Assembly: GCF_900107965.1 (NCBI RefSeq)
Contig: NZ_FNVU01000027.1
Span: 62,001 to 126,000, forward strand
Direction: 5' to 3'
DNA: 64,000 bases
From: Actinacidiphila yanglinensis
GTDB lineage: Bacteria; Actinomycetota; Actinomycetes; Streptomycetales; Streptomycetaceae
The notes under the pieces were generated by a model. That model was not told the DNA's origin. It was given only the letters and a program-made list of their open reading frames with translations, and did no database searches. Numbering within the stretch: the stretch's first letter is position 1; every line of letters starts with the position of its first letter. Position numbers and translations under genes: made by a program. Below, one piece after another: positions 41,507 through 49,953 of the stretch.

Positions 41507-41516
41507 ACCGCCCGGC

Positions 41517-41584
41517 GGCGCCCGGTTCGGCGGCTCCTACGGCGCCCGGGTCGGCGTCCGTTGCGGCGCCCGGGTCGGCATCCG
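41517..41584. repeat. 24-bp tandem repeat, about 2.8 copies
   Basis: Units beginning GGCGCCCGG(G/T)TCGGC start at 41517, 41541 and 41565, exactly 24 bp apart, just after the stop at 41506. It is noncoding and lies before the DUF1269 promoter region. Confidence 0.65.
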
Positions 41585-41705
41585 CCCCGGCTGTGCGGCC
41601 GGTGCGCGGTGCGATCGATCGACCGAGACCGGACAAAATATAGCTTTACCGACAATTCGGACATAAAGTTCCTAGTGTCTCGCCCATGCCACTCAGGAGG
41701 CTCCC

Positions 41706-42200
41706 ATGTCCGAACTCATCGTGATCGGCTACAACGACCACAAGACCGCCGAGGACGCCTACGCCAAGGTGCAGGGCCTCCAGCAGGACTACGTGGTGAA
41801 CCTCAACGGGCTCGCCGTGGTCTCCGTGGACGCCGAGGGCAAGACCCACGTCGACACGCCCAGCAAGATCGTCGGCGTCTCGGCGGCGTCGGGGGCCCTG
41901 TGGGGCATGGTCTTCGGCCTTCTCTTCCTGGTACCGGGGCTCGGCCTGCTGGCCGGCGCCGCGATGGGCGGGCTGCTCGGCAAGCTCGGCAAGTCCGGGA
42001 TCGACGACCAGTTCCGCGGCCAGGTGCAGGAGATGCTCAAGCCCGGCACGTCGGCCGTGGTAGTGATGGCGTCGAAGATCACCGAGGACAAGTTCGCCGA
42101 TGCCATGCAGCCCTTCGGCGGCACCCTGCTGAAGACCTCGCTCACCGACGAGGACGAGAAGGAGCTGGCCGAGCACCTGTCCGGCGCGCAGCAGCAGTAA
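41706..42200 (+). CDS. DUF1269-family membrane protein
   Basis: A 164-residue protein. A ferredoxin-like head (SELIVIGYNDHKTAEDAYAKVQGLQQDYVVNLNGLAVVSVDAEGKTHV) is followed by a glycine-rich membrane hairpin at about 60-100 (SAASGALWGMVFGLLFLVPGLGLLAGAAMGGLLGKL) and a second soluble half (GTSAVVVMASKITEDKFADAMQPFGGTLLKTSL). This is the DUF1269 layout, often stress-induced. ATG 41706 has AGGAGG at 5-bp spacing. An A+T-rich stretch (about 41630-41680) upstream probably holds the promoter. Confidence 0.88.
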   Translation: MSELIVIGYNDHKTAEDAYAKVQGLQQDYVVNLNGLAVVSVDAEGKTHVDTPSKIVGVSAASGALWGMVFGLLFLVPGLGLLAGAAMGGLLGKLGKSGIDDQFRGQVQEMLKPGTSAVVVMASKITEDKFADAMQPFGGTLLKTSLTDEDEKELAEHLSGAQQQ

Positions 42201-42221
42201 CCGGCAGGCGGGACCGCCTCG

Positions 42222-43109
42222 TCACCCCGGCAGCGCCGCCGCGCTGCCGGGGTCGAGCAGTGCCGCGAGCACGTCACCGGTACCGGCCAACCGCGCGGGC
42301 ATGTCGCCGATGGCGAAGCCGAGTTGCTCCGGTGCGTCGACGGCGGCGACCTCGTCCCAGGTCAGCGGCGCGGAGACGGTGGGCCGGGCGCGGGCGCGCA
42401 CCGTGTAGGGGACGGCGGTGGTCTTGCTGGCCGAGTTCTGCGACCAGTCGATGAAGACCCGCCCGGTGCGGTCCGCCTTGGCCATCCGCGACACCACCCG
42501 GTCCGGGCGGGTCGCCTCCAGCTCGCGGGCGATCGTCCTGGCGTATGCCCGCGCCCCGTCCGGGGTGGCGCCGCGCAGCGCGGCCAGCAGGTGCAGCCCC
42601 TTGGAGCCGCTGGTCTTGGCCCAGCACGCGATACCGTCGGCGGCCAGCCGCTCGCGCAGGTCGAGGGCGACCCGGCAGCAGTCGACGGCGGTGCGGCCCG
42701 GCCCCGGGTCCAGGTCGAGCACCAGCCGGTCGGCGGTGTCCGGGTCCGCGGCACACCACTGCGGCGTGTGGATCTCCACGCAGGAGAGGTTGCCCGCCCA
42801 GACCAGCGTGGCGAGGTCGTTCACCTCGACCTGCTCCATCAGCTCGCCGCCGCTGCGCACCCGCTCGGTGGTCGTCACCCAGTCGGGCGTACCCGCGGGC
42901 GGGCGTTTCTGGAAGAACCGCTGCCCGTCCACCCCGTCGGGGGTGCGGACGAAGCTGGCCAGCCGGCCCCGGGTGTGCGGCAGCAGGACGCCGGCGACGG
43001 TGGCGTAGTACTCGAGCAGCTCCGCCTTGGTGGTGCCGGTCTGCGGCCAGAGCACGCGGTCGAGGTGGCTGAGCTTCAGCCGGCGGCCCTCGACCTCGGT
43101 GATCGGCAT
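42222..43109 (-). CDS. LigD-type polymerase/primase domain protein (NHEJ)
   Basis: A 295-residue stand-alone PolDom of the archaeo-eukaryotic primase type, which fills or extends ends during non-homologous end joining. Visible motifs: LSHLDRVLWPQTGTTKAELLEYY, WCAADPDTADRLVLDLDPG with metal-binding Asp132 and Asp134, AKTSGSKGLHLLAAL for nucleotide phosphate binding, and FIDWSQNSASKTTAVPYTVRARARPTVSAPLTWDEV. Ligase and nuclease domains are absent; in streptomycetes these are often separate genes. It is divergent from ku with 38 bp between starts. Its last codons form half of a hairpin shared with the convergent DUF1269 gene. Confidence 0.93.
   Translation of the reverse strand: MPITEVEGRRLKLSHLDRVLWPQTGTTKAELLEYYATVAGVLLPHTRGRLASFVRTPDGVDGQRFFQKRPPAGTPDWVTTTERVRSGGELMEQVEVNDLATLVWAGNLSCVEIHTPQWCAADPDTADRLVLDLDPGPGRTAVDCCRVALDLRERLAADGIACWAKTSGSKGLHLLAALRGATPDGARAYARTIARELEATRPDRVVSRMAKADRTGRVFIDWSQNSASKTTAVPYTVRARARPTVSAPLTWDEVAAVDAPEQLGFAIGDMPARLAGTGDVLAALLDPGSAAALPG
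42224..42253. terminator. Hairpin overlapping the PolDom stop
   Basis: A perfect 12-bp stem, ACCCCGGCAGCG (42224-42235) and its complement (42242-42253), with a 6-base loop. It lies 24 bp after the DUF1269 stop and inside the last codons of the convergent PolDom gene, so it can serve the rightward transcript. Confidence 0.6.
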
Positions 43110-43147
43110 ACGATAAAGATCCCATACGCCGACAAAAAGGACATGCG

Positions 43148-44101
43148 ATGCGTAGCGTCTGGTCGGGCAACCTGGCCTTCGGCCTGGTCTCGATACCGGT
43201 GAAACTGGGCTCCGCCGTCTCCACCCACAAGATCAGCTTCCGGCAGATCCACCTGGCCGACCAGGGCCGGGTCCGCTACCAGAAGACCTGCGAGCTCGAC
43301 GAGCAGGTGCTGGACTCCTCCGACATCGGCCGCGCCTACGAGACCCCCGACGACCAGCTCGTCGAGGTCACCGACTCCGACCTCAAGGCGCTGCCGCTGC
43401 CCACCGCGAAGACCATCGAGGTCCGCGGCTTCGTGGACACGGCCTCGGTGGACTCGATGCAGCTGGACACCCCGTACTTCCTCGCCCCGGCGTCGGCGGG
43501 GGCGAACAAGCCGTACGTCCTCATGCGCGAGGCGCTGGAGCGATCGGGGAAGGCGGCGATCGGCAAGTTCGCGATGCGCAACTCCGAGCACCTGGCGCTG
43601 ATCCGGCCGCGCGACGACGTCCTGATGCTCCAGACGCTGCGCTGGCCCGACGAGTTGAACAACCCCGCGGAGGCGGCACCCAAGGGCAGCGTCAAGATCA
43701 GCGACTCCGAGCTGAAGCTCGCCGACACCCTCATCGAGGCGCTCGGCGAGGCCGACCTGAGCGCGTACCGCGACGAGTACGCGCAGGCCGTCGAGGCGCT
43801 GGTGACCGCGAAGCTGGAGGGCGCGGAGCCGCCGACCGCGGGCGAGGAGGCCGGCGGTGGGACCGTCGTGGACCTGATGTCGGCGCTGCGTGCGTCCGTG
43901 GAGCAGGCGAAGCCGTCGTCCGGTGGGCGGTCCGGCGCCGCGGCGAAGCGCACGGCCAAGAAGGCGGCGCCCGGCAAGCGGGCGGCGGCGAAGAAGACCG
44001 GGGCGAAGTCCGGCACCGACGGGTCGGCCGGGACGAAGGAGGGCGCGGCGAAGAAGACGGCGGCGCGGAAGACGGCCTCCTCCGGACGGAAGGCGAGCTG
44101 A
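43148..44101 (+). CDS. ku: Ku DNA end-binding protein
   Basis: A 317-residue bacterial Ku, which binds DNA double-strand ends as a homodimer and recruits LigD activities. The start RSVWSGNLAFGLVSIPVKLGSAVSTHKISFRQIHLADQGRVRYQKTCE and the core DTPYFLAPASAGANKPYVLMREALERSGKAAIGKFAMRNSEHLALIRP are typical. After about residue 255 comes a long Lys/Ala-rich tail (KRTAKKAAPGKRAAAKKTGAKS), as in other actinobacterial Ku proteins, where it adds DNA contacts. Divergent from the PolDom gene, a compact NHEJ pair. Confidence 0.97.
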   Translation: MRSVWSGNLAFGLVSIPVKLGSAVSTHKISFRQIHLADQGRVRYQKTCELDEQVLDSSDIGRAYETPDDQLVEVTDSDLKALPLPTAKTIEVRGFVDTASVDSMQLDTPYFLAPASAGANKPYVLMREALERSGKAAIGKFAMRNSEHLALIRPRDDVLMLQTLRWPDELNNPAEAAPKGSVKISDSELKLADTLIEALGEADLSAYRDEYAQAVEALVTAKLEGAEPPTAGEEAGGGTVVDLMSALRASVEQAKPSSGGRSGAAAKRTAKKAAPGKRAAAKKTGAKSGTDGSAGTKEGAAKKTAARKTASSGRKAS

Positions 44102-44160
44102 GCGGAGGCACCTCCCGGATAAAGTGAAAGTCTGCCGTCATTTGCTGTTTGCAAGCTTTT

Positions 44161-44194
44161 TGAGAGTGTACTGTCTTTTTACAGTCGACTCTCA
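44161..44194. promoter_or_regulatory. TetR-type operator of the MFS operon
   Basis: A 34-bp imperfect inverted repeat: TGAGAGTGTACTGT (44161-44174) and ACAGTCGACTCTCA (44181-44194), 12 of 14 pairs matching, around a CTTTTT centre. It ends next to the ribosome site of the MFS gene, and the second gene of the operon encodes a TetR protein. Confidence 0.75.
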
Positions 44195-44205
44195 GGAGGC
44201 TTCCC

Positions 44206-45894
44206 ATGGCCGCCGTGCCCGCCGCATCCGCCGCGCTCGCCGAATCGTCCGCGCCCCCGCCGCCGGCCGCGTCGCCACGCCGCTGGCTGGCGCTCGCGGC
44301 CCTGACCCTGAGCGTGCTGATCATCGGTCTGGACGGCACCGTCATCAACGTCGCGCTGCCCACCCTGTCCGGCGAACTCGGCGCGAGCAGCGCCCAGTTG
44401 CAGTGGATCGGCGGCGGGTACCTGCTCGCGCTGTCGGTGGTGATGCTGCCGGTCGGGCTGCTCGGCGACCGGTACGGGCACAAGCGCCTGCTGATCGGCG
44501 GCATCACGCTGTTCGGTCTCGCGTCGCTGGCCGGCGCCAAGGCCACGTCGCCGGACGAGCTGATCGCGGTGCGCACCGTGCTCGGCGCCGGCGCGGCGAT
44601 GATCATGCCGCTGTCGATGGCGATTCTCCCGCGGATCTTCTCCCGTCAGGAGCTGCCCAAGGCGATCGCCACCTGGACCGCGGCCACGGCGCTCGGCATG
44701 CCGGTCGGCCCGCTGGTCGGCGGCTGGCTGCTGAACCACTTCTGGTGGGGCTCGGTCTTCGTCTTCAACGTGCCGGTCGCCGCGATCGCGCTGGTCGCCG
44801 CGGTGTGGCTGCTGCCCGGCGACCGCACCGGCCGGCCGCGGTCCGCCGCGCCCTTCGACATCGCCGGCACCGTACTGAGCGCGGTCGGCATCACCGCCCT
44901 GGTGTACGGCACGATCCTCGTCCCCGACGACGGCTGGGGCAGCCCGAAGGTACTGGCCGGGATCGTCGGCGGCGCCCTGGTACTGGCCGCCTTCATGGTC
45001 CGGCAGCGGCGCACCGCCCACCCGCTGGTCGACCTGAAGCTCTTCGCCGACCGGGCCTTCCGCTGGGGCACCCTGCTCGCGGTGTTCGTCAACTTCGCGG
45101 TGATGGGCATCCTGTTCGTGGTCCCGCAGTACCTCCAGTCCGTGCTCGGGCACGACGCGTTCGGCACCGGGCTGCGCATCCTGCCGCTGATCGTCGGGCT
45201 CATGCTCGCCGCCACCCTCAGCGAGCCGATCGCCAAGCGGTTCGGGCCCCGTCTGGTGATCCCGGCCGGGCTGCTGCTGCTCGCCGCCGGAGCCCTGCTC
45301 GGCGCGACCACCGGGGCGGACAACGGGTACGGCTTCGCCGCCGTGTGGCTGTCCCTGATCGGCTTCGGCTTCGGCAGCGCCATGGTCCCCGCCACCAGTC
45401 TGGTCATGGGATCGCTGCCCGCCGAGCGCTCCGGCCAGGGCACCAGCCTGCTGGAGACGGTCCAGCAGGTCGGCGGCGTGCTCGGCGTGGCCGCCCTGGG
45501 CAGCATCCTCAGCGCCGGCTACCTCGGCCGGCTCTCCGTCTCCCACCTGGACGGGTCCACCGCGCGCGCCGCCCGCGACTCGGTCACCGGCGCCGACGCG
45601 GTCGCCGCCCGGCTGCACGACCCCGCGCTGCTCGCCTCCGCGCACTCCGCCTTCGTGCACGGCCTGAACCTGGTGCTGCTCACCTGCGGTGCCTGCTCGC
45701 TGCTCGCGGCCGTGCTCGGACTGTTCCTGCTCCCCCGCGGCGGTCGGGCCGACGGCGCCCCCGCCAGCGCCTCCCCCTCCGCCTCCGCCGCGGACGACCC
45801 GGGTACCGGGAGGCCCGCCGATGTGGCCGGACCGTCCGACACCCCGGCCGGGGTGGTCGTCCGCGGCACCGTGCACGGAGAATCAGGGACATGA
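44206..45894 (+). CDS. DHA2-family MFS drug exporter (EmrB/QacA type)
   Basis: A 562-residue, 14-helix drug:proton antiporter. After an Ala/Pro-rich head, the first helix ends with the DHA2 motif IGLDGTVINVALPTLSGELGAS, followed by LPVGLLGDRYGHKRLLIGG (motif A) and LGAGAAMIMPLSMAILPRIFSRQELPKAIATWTAATALGMPVGPLVGGWL (motif C region). A loop with a run of Pro/Ser-rich residues ends the protein. ATG 44206 has AGGAGG at 6-bp spacing. It is the first gene of a two-gene operon with a TetR gene and sits under a 34-bp inverted repeat, the usual arrangement of an inducible drug pump. Confidence 0.93.
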   Translation: MAAVPAASAALAESSAPPPPAASPRRWLALAALTLSVLIIGLDGTVINVALPTLSGELGASSAQLQWIGGGYLLALSVVMLPVGLLGDRYGHKRLLIGGITLFGLASLAGAKATSPDELIAVRTVLGAGAAMIMPLSMAILPRIFSRQELPKAIATWTAATALGMPVGPLVGGWLLNHFWWGSVFVFNVPVAAIALVAAVWLLPGDRTGRPRSAAPFDIAGTVLSAVGITALVYGTILVPDDGWGSPKVLAGIVGGALVLAAFMVRQRRTAHPLVDLKLFADRAFRWGTLLAVFVNFAVMGILFVVPQYLQSVLGHDAFGTGLRILPLIVGLMLAATLSEPIAKRFGPRLVIPAGLLLLAAGALLGATTGADNGYGFAAVWLSLIGFGFGSAMVPATSLVMGSLPAERSGQGTSLLETVQQVGGVLGVAALGSILSAGYLGRLSVSHLDGSTARAARDSVTGADAVAARLHDPALLASAHSAFVHGLNLVLLTCGACSLLAAVLGLFLLPRGGRADGAPASASPSASAADDPGTGRPADVAGPSDTPAGVVVRGTVHGESGT

Positions 45895-46502
45895 GCACTG
45901 AGGAGACCCCGGCCGTGGCGGCACCGAGCCTGCGGGAGCGCAAGAAGCAGCGCACCCGGGAGGCGATCAGGCGGGAGGCGTACCGGCTCTTCGCCGAGCA
46001 GGGCTACGAGGCGACCACCGTCGACCAGATCGCCGAGGCGGCCGAGGTCTCCCCCAGCACGTTCTTCCGGTACTACCCGACCAAGGAGGACGTGGTCCTG
46101 GTCGACGACTACGACTCGGTGCTCGCCGAGGCCCTGCTGTCCCGCCCGGCCGGCGAGCCGATCGTGGAGTCGCTGCTCGCCGCGCTCGCGGACTCCTTCA
46201 GCCCGATCCTCAAGTCGGACGTCGACGATCTGCTGCTGCGGACCCGGCTCGGCTTCAACGACCCCGCGATCAGGGCCCGTTCCTGGGACGAGTTGCAGCG
46301 CAGCCAGGACCGGCTGGCCGAGGTGATCATGACCCGCACCGGGCGCGGGCCGGACGACCTGGAGGTGCACGCCGCGGCCGCCGCGATCATGGCGGTGGCC
46401 ACGGCGGTGGTCCGGTACTGGGTGGAGCGGGACGGCGAACCGGACCTGCCCGCCCTCTACGAGGGCCCCTTCCGCATGCTCGCCGAGGGCCTGCGGCTGT
46501 GA
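45891..46502 (+). CDS. TetR-family transcriptional regulator
   Basis: A 203-residue repressor. Residues 15-65 hold the TetR helix-turn-helix: RKKQRTREAIRREAYRLFAEQGYEATTVDQIAEAAEVSPSTFFRYYPTKEDVVL. The rest is the helical ligand-binding domain (ILKSDVDDLLLRTRLGFNDPAIRARSWDELQRSQDRLAEVI). ATG 45891 overlaps the MFS stop (ATGA), so exporter and regulator are made from one mRNA and the protein probably represses the operon through the inverted repeat at 44161-44194. Confidence 0.93.
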   Translation: MSTEETPAVAAPSLRERKKQRTREAIRREAYRLFAEQGYEATTVDQIAEAAEVSPSTFFRYYPTKEDVVLVDDYDSVLAEALLSRPAGEPIVESLLAALADSFSPILKSDVDDLLLRTRLGFNDPAIRARSWDELQRSQDRLAEVIMTRTGRGPDDLEVHAAAAAIMAVATAVVRYWVERDGEPDLPALYEGPFRMLAEGLRL

Positions 46503-46565
46503 ACGCCGCATGAACACCCCGGCCCTCAAACGCGCCTGGAACGGGACGAACCGCCGCTCGCCGCA

Positions 46566-46594
46566 TTGACAGCCCCCCGGCCGTTCCCTACGTT
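46566..46594 (+). promoter_or_regulatory. Promoter of the ABC importer operon
   Basis: TTGACA (46566-46571) and TACGTT (46589-46594) are 17 bp apart, a good vegetative-type promoter. Transcription should start near 46601, about 75 bp before the leader peptide. Confidence 0.65.
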
Positions 46595-46675
46595 GACGCG
46601 CAGGTCAAGGCCGGGTCGGCCCCGGCCGTCGGCAGGGACGCGGCCCGCGGCGCGGGCGGACGGGAGTGGGCGGGG

Positions 46676-46786
46676 ATGGACGCGGCGACGGGCTCTGCGC
46701 GGTGGCGACGCCACTGCCGCAACCTCGCCACGCAGGCCCGCCACATCGACCTGCTGCGCGTCAGCAGCGCCCTGTGTCAGGGCTGA
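46676..46786 (+). CDS. Cys-containing leader peptide of the ABC importer operon
   Basis: A 36-residue peptide whose end reads ARHIDLLRVSSALCQG. Short upstream peptides ending in R-H-(I/V)-D-L-x-R-(V/x)-x-S-A-x-C-x are widespread in streptomycetes before sulfur-related genes and are annotated as putative leader peptides. ATG 46676 follows GGAG and GGGG runs. The single terminal-region Cys codon (TGT) and the RHIDL block suggest that ribosome stalling or release during translation of the peptide controls the downstream permease, here probably in response to cysteine. That mechanism is inferred. Confidence 0.7.
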   Translation: MDAATGSARWRRHCRNLATQARHIDLLRVSSALCQG

Positions 46787-46992
46787 ACTCCCCCGGGCCA
46801 CACGCCCGTTGACGTAGGTCACCAGCCGAGCACCGGCGCGCCGCCGCCCGCCCGGCCCCCCGCGCCGCGTGCTGGCTGCGCCGGACGCCGCACCACCCTT
46901 CCCGCTCCTCGTCCCCGCCTCCGCCGCGCCCGCGAGCCATGCCGCCCGCCGCGCGTGCGCGGTGCGGCCCTCCCTCGCGCCGGAGTTCTCCC

Positions 46993-48018
46993 ATGAGCGA
47001 CCTTTCCCGTGCCGCCGTCCCACCCGAACGGCTCGCGCCGGCCGACCCGGCACCGCCGGATCCCTTGCCCGGCCCGGCCGTTGACACCCCCGCGGGTCCG
47101 GCCCACGACGAGCGGGTGATCCCCTTGCGCCATCCCTGGCGCTGGGTGCTCACCGCGCTCGTGCTGGTCCTCGTCGCGCAGCTCGCCCACGGCCTGGTCA
47201 CCAACCCGTTCTTCCAGTGGGGCCGGTTCCGCTACTGGTTCCTGCGGCCGATCATCCTGCACGGCCTCGGCGTCACGCTCCAGGTCACCGCGCTGAGTGC
47301 GGTGTTCGGGCTGGTCGGCGGGATCGTACTGGCGCTCGCGAGGATGTCGCGCAGCCCCGTTTTGCGGGTGGTGAGCTGGACCTACGTGTGGCTGCTGCGG
47401 TCGGTGCCGCTGATCGTGCTGCTGCTGTTCCTGGCGAACTTCTCCGCGCTGTACCGCACGGTGAGCCTCGGGGTGCCGTTCGGCCCGCACTTCGTGGAGT
47501 TCGACGAGGCCAGGGCGGCGAGCAGCCTGGTGGTCGCGGTGGTCGGGATCAGCCTCAACGAGGCCGCGTACGCCGCCGAGGTGGTCCGCGGCGGGCTGCT
47601 GTCGGTGGACCAGGGCCAGCACGAGGCGGCGGCCGCGCTCGGCCTCCCCCGCCGCTACCAGTTCACCCGGATCATCTTCCCGCAGGCGCTGCGGGCGATC
47701 GTGCCCGCCTACGTCAACCAGCTCATCGGCCTGGTGAAGAGCACGTCCCTGGTCTTCTACGTCTCGCTGCTGGACGTGTTCGGCCGGGTGGAGACGCTGG
47801 GCAGCACCTACCCGAGCGACATCGTGCCGCTGCTGCTGGTGGCGACGGTCTGGTACGTGGTGCTGACCAGCGTGGTCTCGGTCGCGCAGTTCTACGTGGA
47901 GCGCTACTTCTCCCGAGGGGCGCTGCGCACGGTGCCGCCCACGCCGTGGCAGCGGCTGCGTACGGCGGTCGCCGATCTGCGGGCCCGGGCCCGGCTCGCG
48001 ACGGGAGCGGCCCGATGA
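46993..48018 (+). CDS. Polar amino-acid-type ABC transporter permease
   Basis: A 341-residue inner-membrane permease. After a Pro-rich head of about 50 residues come a first helix (WVLTALVLVLVAQLAHGLV) and the HisM/GlnP-type core: GVTLQVTALSAVFGLVGGIVLALARMSRSPVLRVVSWTYVWLLRSVPLIVLLLFLANF and the EAA loop GGLLSVDQGQHEAAAALGLPRRYQFTRIIFPQALRAIVPAYVNQLIGLVKSTSL, which docks the ATPase. ATG 46993 has GGAG at 8-bp spacing. Its stop overlaps the ATPase start. With the leader peptide upstream, import of a sulfur amino acid is a fair inference. Confidence 0.92.
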   Translation: MSDLSRAAVPPERLAPADPAPPDPLPGPAVDTPAGPAHDERVIPLRHPWRWVLTALVLVLVAQLAHGLVTNPFFQWGRFRYWFLRPIILHGLGVTLQVTALSAVFGLVGGIVLALARMSRSPVLRVVSWTYVWLLRSVPLIVLLLFLANFSALYRTVSLGVPFGPHFVEFDEARAASSLVVAVVGISLNEAAYAAEVVRGGLLSVDQGQHEAAAALGLPRRYQFTRIIFPQALRAIVPAYVNQLIGLVKSTSLVFYVSLLDVFGRVETLGSTYPSDIVPLLLVATVWYVVLTSVVSVAQFYVERYFSRGALRTVPPTPWQRLRTAVADLRARARLATGAAR

Positions 48019-48833
48019 GCGCCCCCGCCGCCGGGAACGAGGCGGCCGGAGCCGTGGGAGCGGTCGGGGCGGAGCCGGTCTCGGTCACCGTGACCGGCGC
48101 CCACAAGCGGTTCGGCGCGCAGCAGGTGCTCGCCGGGGTCGACCTCGAGGTGCCGGCCGGCGAGGTGACGGTGATCCTCGGGCCGTCCGGCTCGGGCAAG
48201 TCCACCCTGCTGCGGGCGATCAACCACCTGGAGAAGCTGGACGCGGGGCACGTCGAGGTCGGCGGCGAGCCCGTCGGAGTGCGCCGGCACCGCGGCCGGT
48301 TCAAGGAGCTGAACGAGCGGGCGATCCTCGCCCAGCGCGGCCGGATCGGCTTCGTCTTCCAGAACTTCAACCTCTTCCCGCACCTGACCGCGCTGGAGAA
48401 CGTGGCCGCCGCGCCCGTCGCGACCGGCCGCAGGAACCGGGCGCAGGCCCGGGAGGCCGCGCGCGACCTGCTGGCGCGGGTCGGACTGGCCGACCGGGCG
48501 GGGGCGTACCCGCGGCAGCTCTCCGGCGGGCAGCAGCAGCGGGTCGCCATCGCCCGCGCGCTCGCCCTGGAGCCCGGCGTCATCCTCTTCGACGAGCCGA
48601 CGTCCGCGCTCGATCCCGAACTGGTCGGCGAGGTGCTCGCGGTGATCCGGGACCTGGCGACGGGCGGCACCACGCTGATCGTCGTCACCCACGAGATCGG
48701 CTTCGCCCGGGAGGTGGCCGACACCGTCGTCTTCCTCGACGGCGGCCGGATCGTCGAGCAGGGGCCGCCCGCGCAGGTGCTGTCGGCGCCGCGCCACCCG
48801 CGGACCCGGGAGTTCCTCAGCCGCGTCCTGTGA
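48015..48833 (+). CDS. Amino-acid ABC transporter ATP-binding protein
   Basis: A 272-residue ATPase with Walker A (GPSGSGKST), Q-loop (FVFQNFNLFPHLTALENV), signature LSGGQQQRVAIARALALEP, Walker B VILFDEPTSALDPELVGEV and H-loop VVTHEIGFAREVADTVVFLDGG, all typical of GlnQ/HisP-type polar amino-acid importers. The first 25 residues are a variable Ala/Gly-rich extension. ATG 48015 overlaps the permease stop (ATGA), so the two are translationally coupled. Confidence 0.95.
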   Translation: MSAPAAGNEAAGAVGAVGAEPVSVTVTGAHKRFGAQQVLAGVDLEVPAGEVTVILGPSGSGKSTLLRAINHLEKLDAGHVEVGGEPVGVRRHRGRFKELNERAILAQRGRIGFVFQNFNLFPHLTALENVAAAPVATGRRNRAQAREAARDLLARVGLADRAGAYPRQLSGGQQQRVAIARALALEPGVILFDEPTSALDPELVGEVLAVIRDLATGGTTLIVVTHEIGFAREVADTVVFLDGGRIVEQGPPAQVLSAPRHPRTREFLSRVL

Positions 48834-48929
48834 CGCGGGCCGCACCGACGCGCGACCCGCGCCCGCCGCCCGCCGCTCACCGCCCTTTCGTTCCACCGTG
48901 CCCACCACCCTCGCCCCAGGAAGGCCGTC

Positions 48930-49946
48930 ATGCACCGTTCCGCTTCCAGACTCGTCCTGAGCGCAGCCGCCGCCACCTCACTCCTGCTGGGCCTGGCCGC
49001 CTGCGGCAGCGACAGCGACCCGGGTGCCGGCGCCCCGGCGGCGGCCGTGGCCAAGGGGACGGTGGTGGTCGGCGCGGTGTCCAACGGCGCCGCCCGGCAG
49101 ACCGTCCTCAAGGTGCCCGAGGTGGCCTCGATCCGCGCCGAGCTGCCCGCGTCCGTACGGAAGAGCGGGAAGCTCGTGGTGGGCCTCGGCTTCCTGCCCG
49201 CGGGCTCCCCGCCGATCGGCTACATCGGCACCGACCAGAAGACCCTCACCGGCTCCGAGCCCGACCTCGGCCGGCTGGTCGCGGCCGTCCTCGGCCTGCA
49301 GCCACAGCTCACCAACGCCACCTGGGACAACCTGTTCATCGGCATCGACAGCGGCAGGACCGATGTCGGCTTCTCCAACATCACCGACACCGAGCAGCGC
49401 AAGGAGAAGTACGACTTCTCCAGCTACCGGCAGGACAACCTCGGCTTCGAGGTGCGCAAGGACGATCCCTGGACGTTCACCGGCGACTACCACGCGCTGG
49501 CCGGCAAGACCGTGGCGGTCGGCTCCGGTACCAACCAGGAGAAGATCCTGCTCGCCTGGCAGAAGCAGCTCGAAGCACAGGGCAAGAAGCTGACCGTCAC
49601 GTATTACCAGGAGGCGAACAGCACCTACCTGGCGCTGAACTCCCACCACATCGACGCCTACTTCGCGCCGAACCCGAGCGTCGCCTACCACGTCGCCAAG
49701 ACCGCGGGCAGCCCGCAGGCCACCCGCAGCGCCGGGACCTACTCCGGGGCCGGCGCCAGCCTCCAGGGCCTGATCTGCGCGACCACCAAGAAGGGCGACG
49801 GCCTGGTCGAGCCGCTGAACGACGCCATCAACTACCTGATCAAGAACGGCCAGTACGCCAAGTGGCTGGCCGCGTGGAACCTCAGCAACGAGGCGGTGCC
49901 CAGCGCCCGGATCAACCCGCCCGGGCTGCCGCTGAGCAACTCCTGA
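48930..49946 (+). CDS. Family 3 substrate-binding lipoprotein of the ABC importer
   Basis: A 338-residue lipoprotein: LLLGLAACGSDSD is the lipobox, with Cys25 modified. The binding domain follows from about residue 75 (GKLVVGLGFLPAGSPPIGYIGTDQKTLTGSEPDLGRLVAAVLG), with TWDNLFIGIDSGRTDVGFSNITDTEQRKEKYDFSSYRQD, the family 3 SBP signature, and AGKTVAVGSGTNQEKILLAWQKQLEAQGK. It captures the ligand outside and hands it to the permease. It starts 96 bp after the ATPase stop; a hairpin follows. The polar pocket cannot be resolved by eye, so the ligand remains open. Confidence 0.93.
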   Translation: MHRSASRLVLSAAAATSLLLGLAACGSDSDPGAGAPAAAVAKGTVVVGAVSNGAARQTVLKVPEVASIRAELPASVRKSGKLVVGLGFLPAGSPPIGYIGTDQKTLTGSEPDLGRLVAAVLGLQPQLTNATWDNLFIGIDSGRTDVGFSNITDTEQRKEKYDFSSYRQDNLGFEVRKDDPWTFTGDYHALAGKTVAVGSGTNQEKILLAWQKQLEAQGKKLTVTYYQEANSTYLALNSHHIDAYFAPNPSVAYHVAKTAGSPQATRSAGTYSGAGASLQGLICATTKKGDGLVEPLNDAINYLIKNGQYAKWLAAWNLSNEAVPSARINPPGLPLSNS

Positions 49947-49953
49947 CGCTTCC

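Larger units (their letters stand above)
46503..46992. other. Leader region of the ABC importer operon, 490 bp
   Basis: Contains a good promoter (46566-46594) and a 36-codon leader peptide (46676-46786); the last 206 bp before the permease start are C-rich and hold no other credible gene. Confidence 0.65.
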
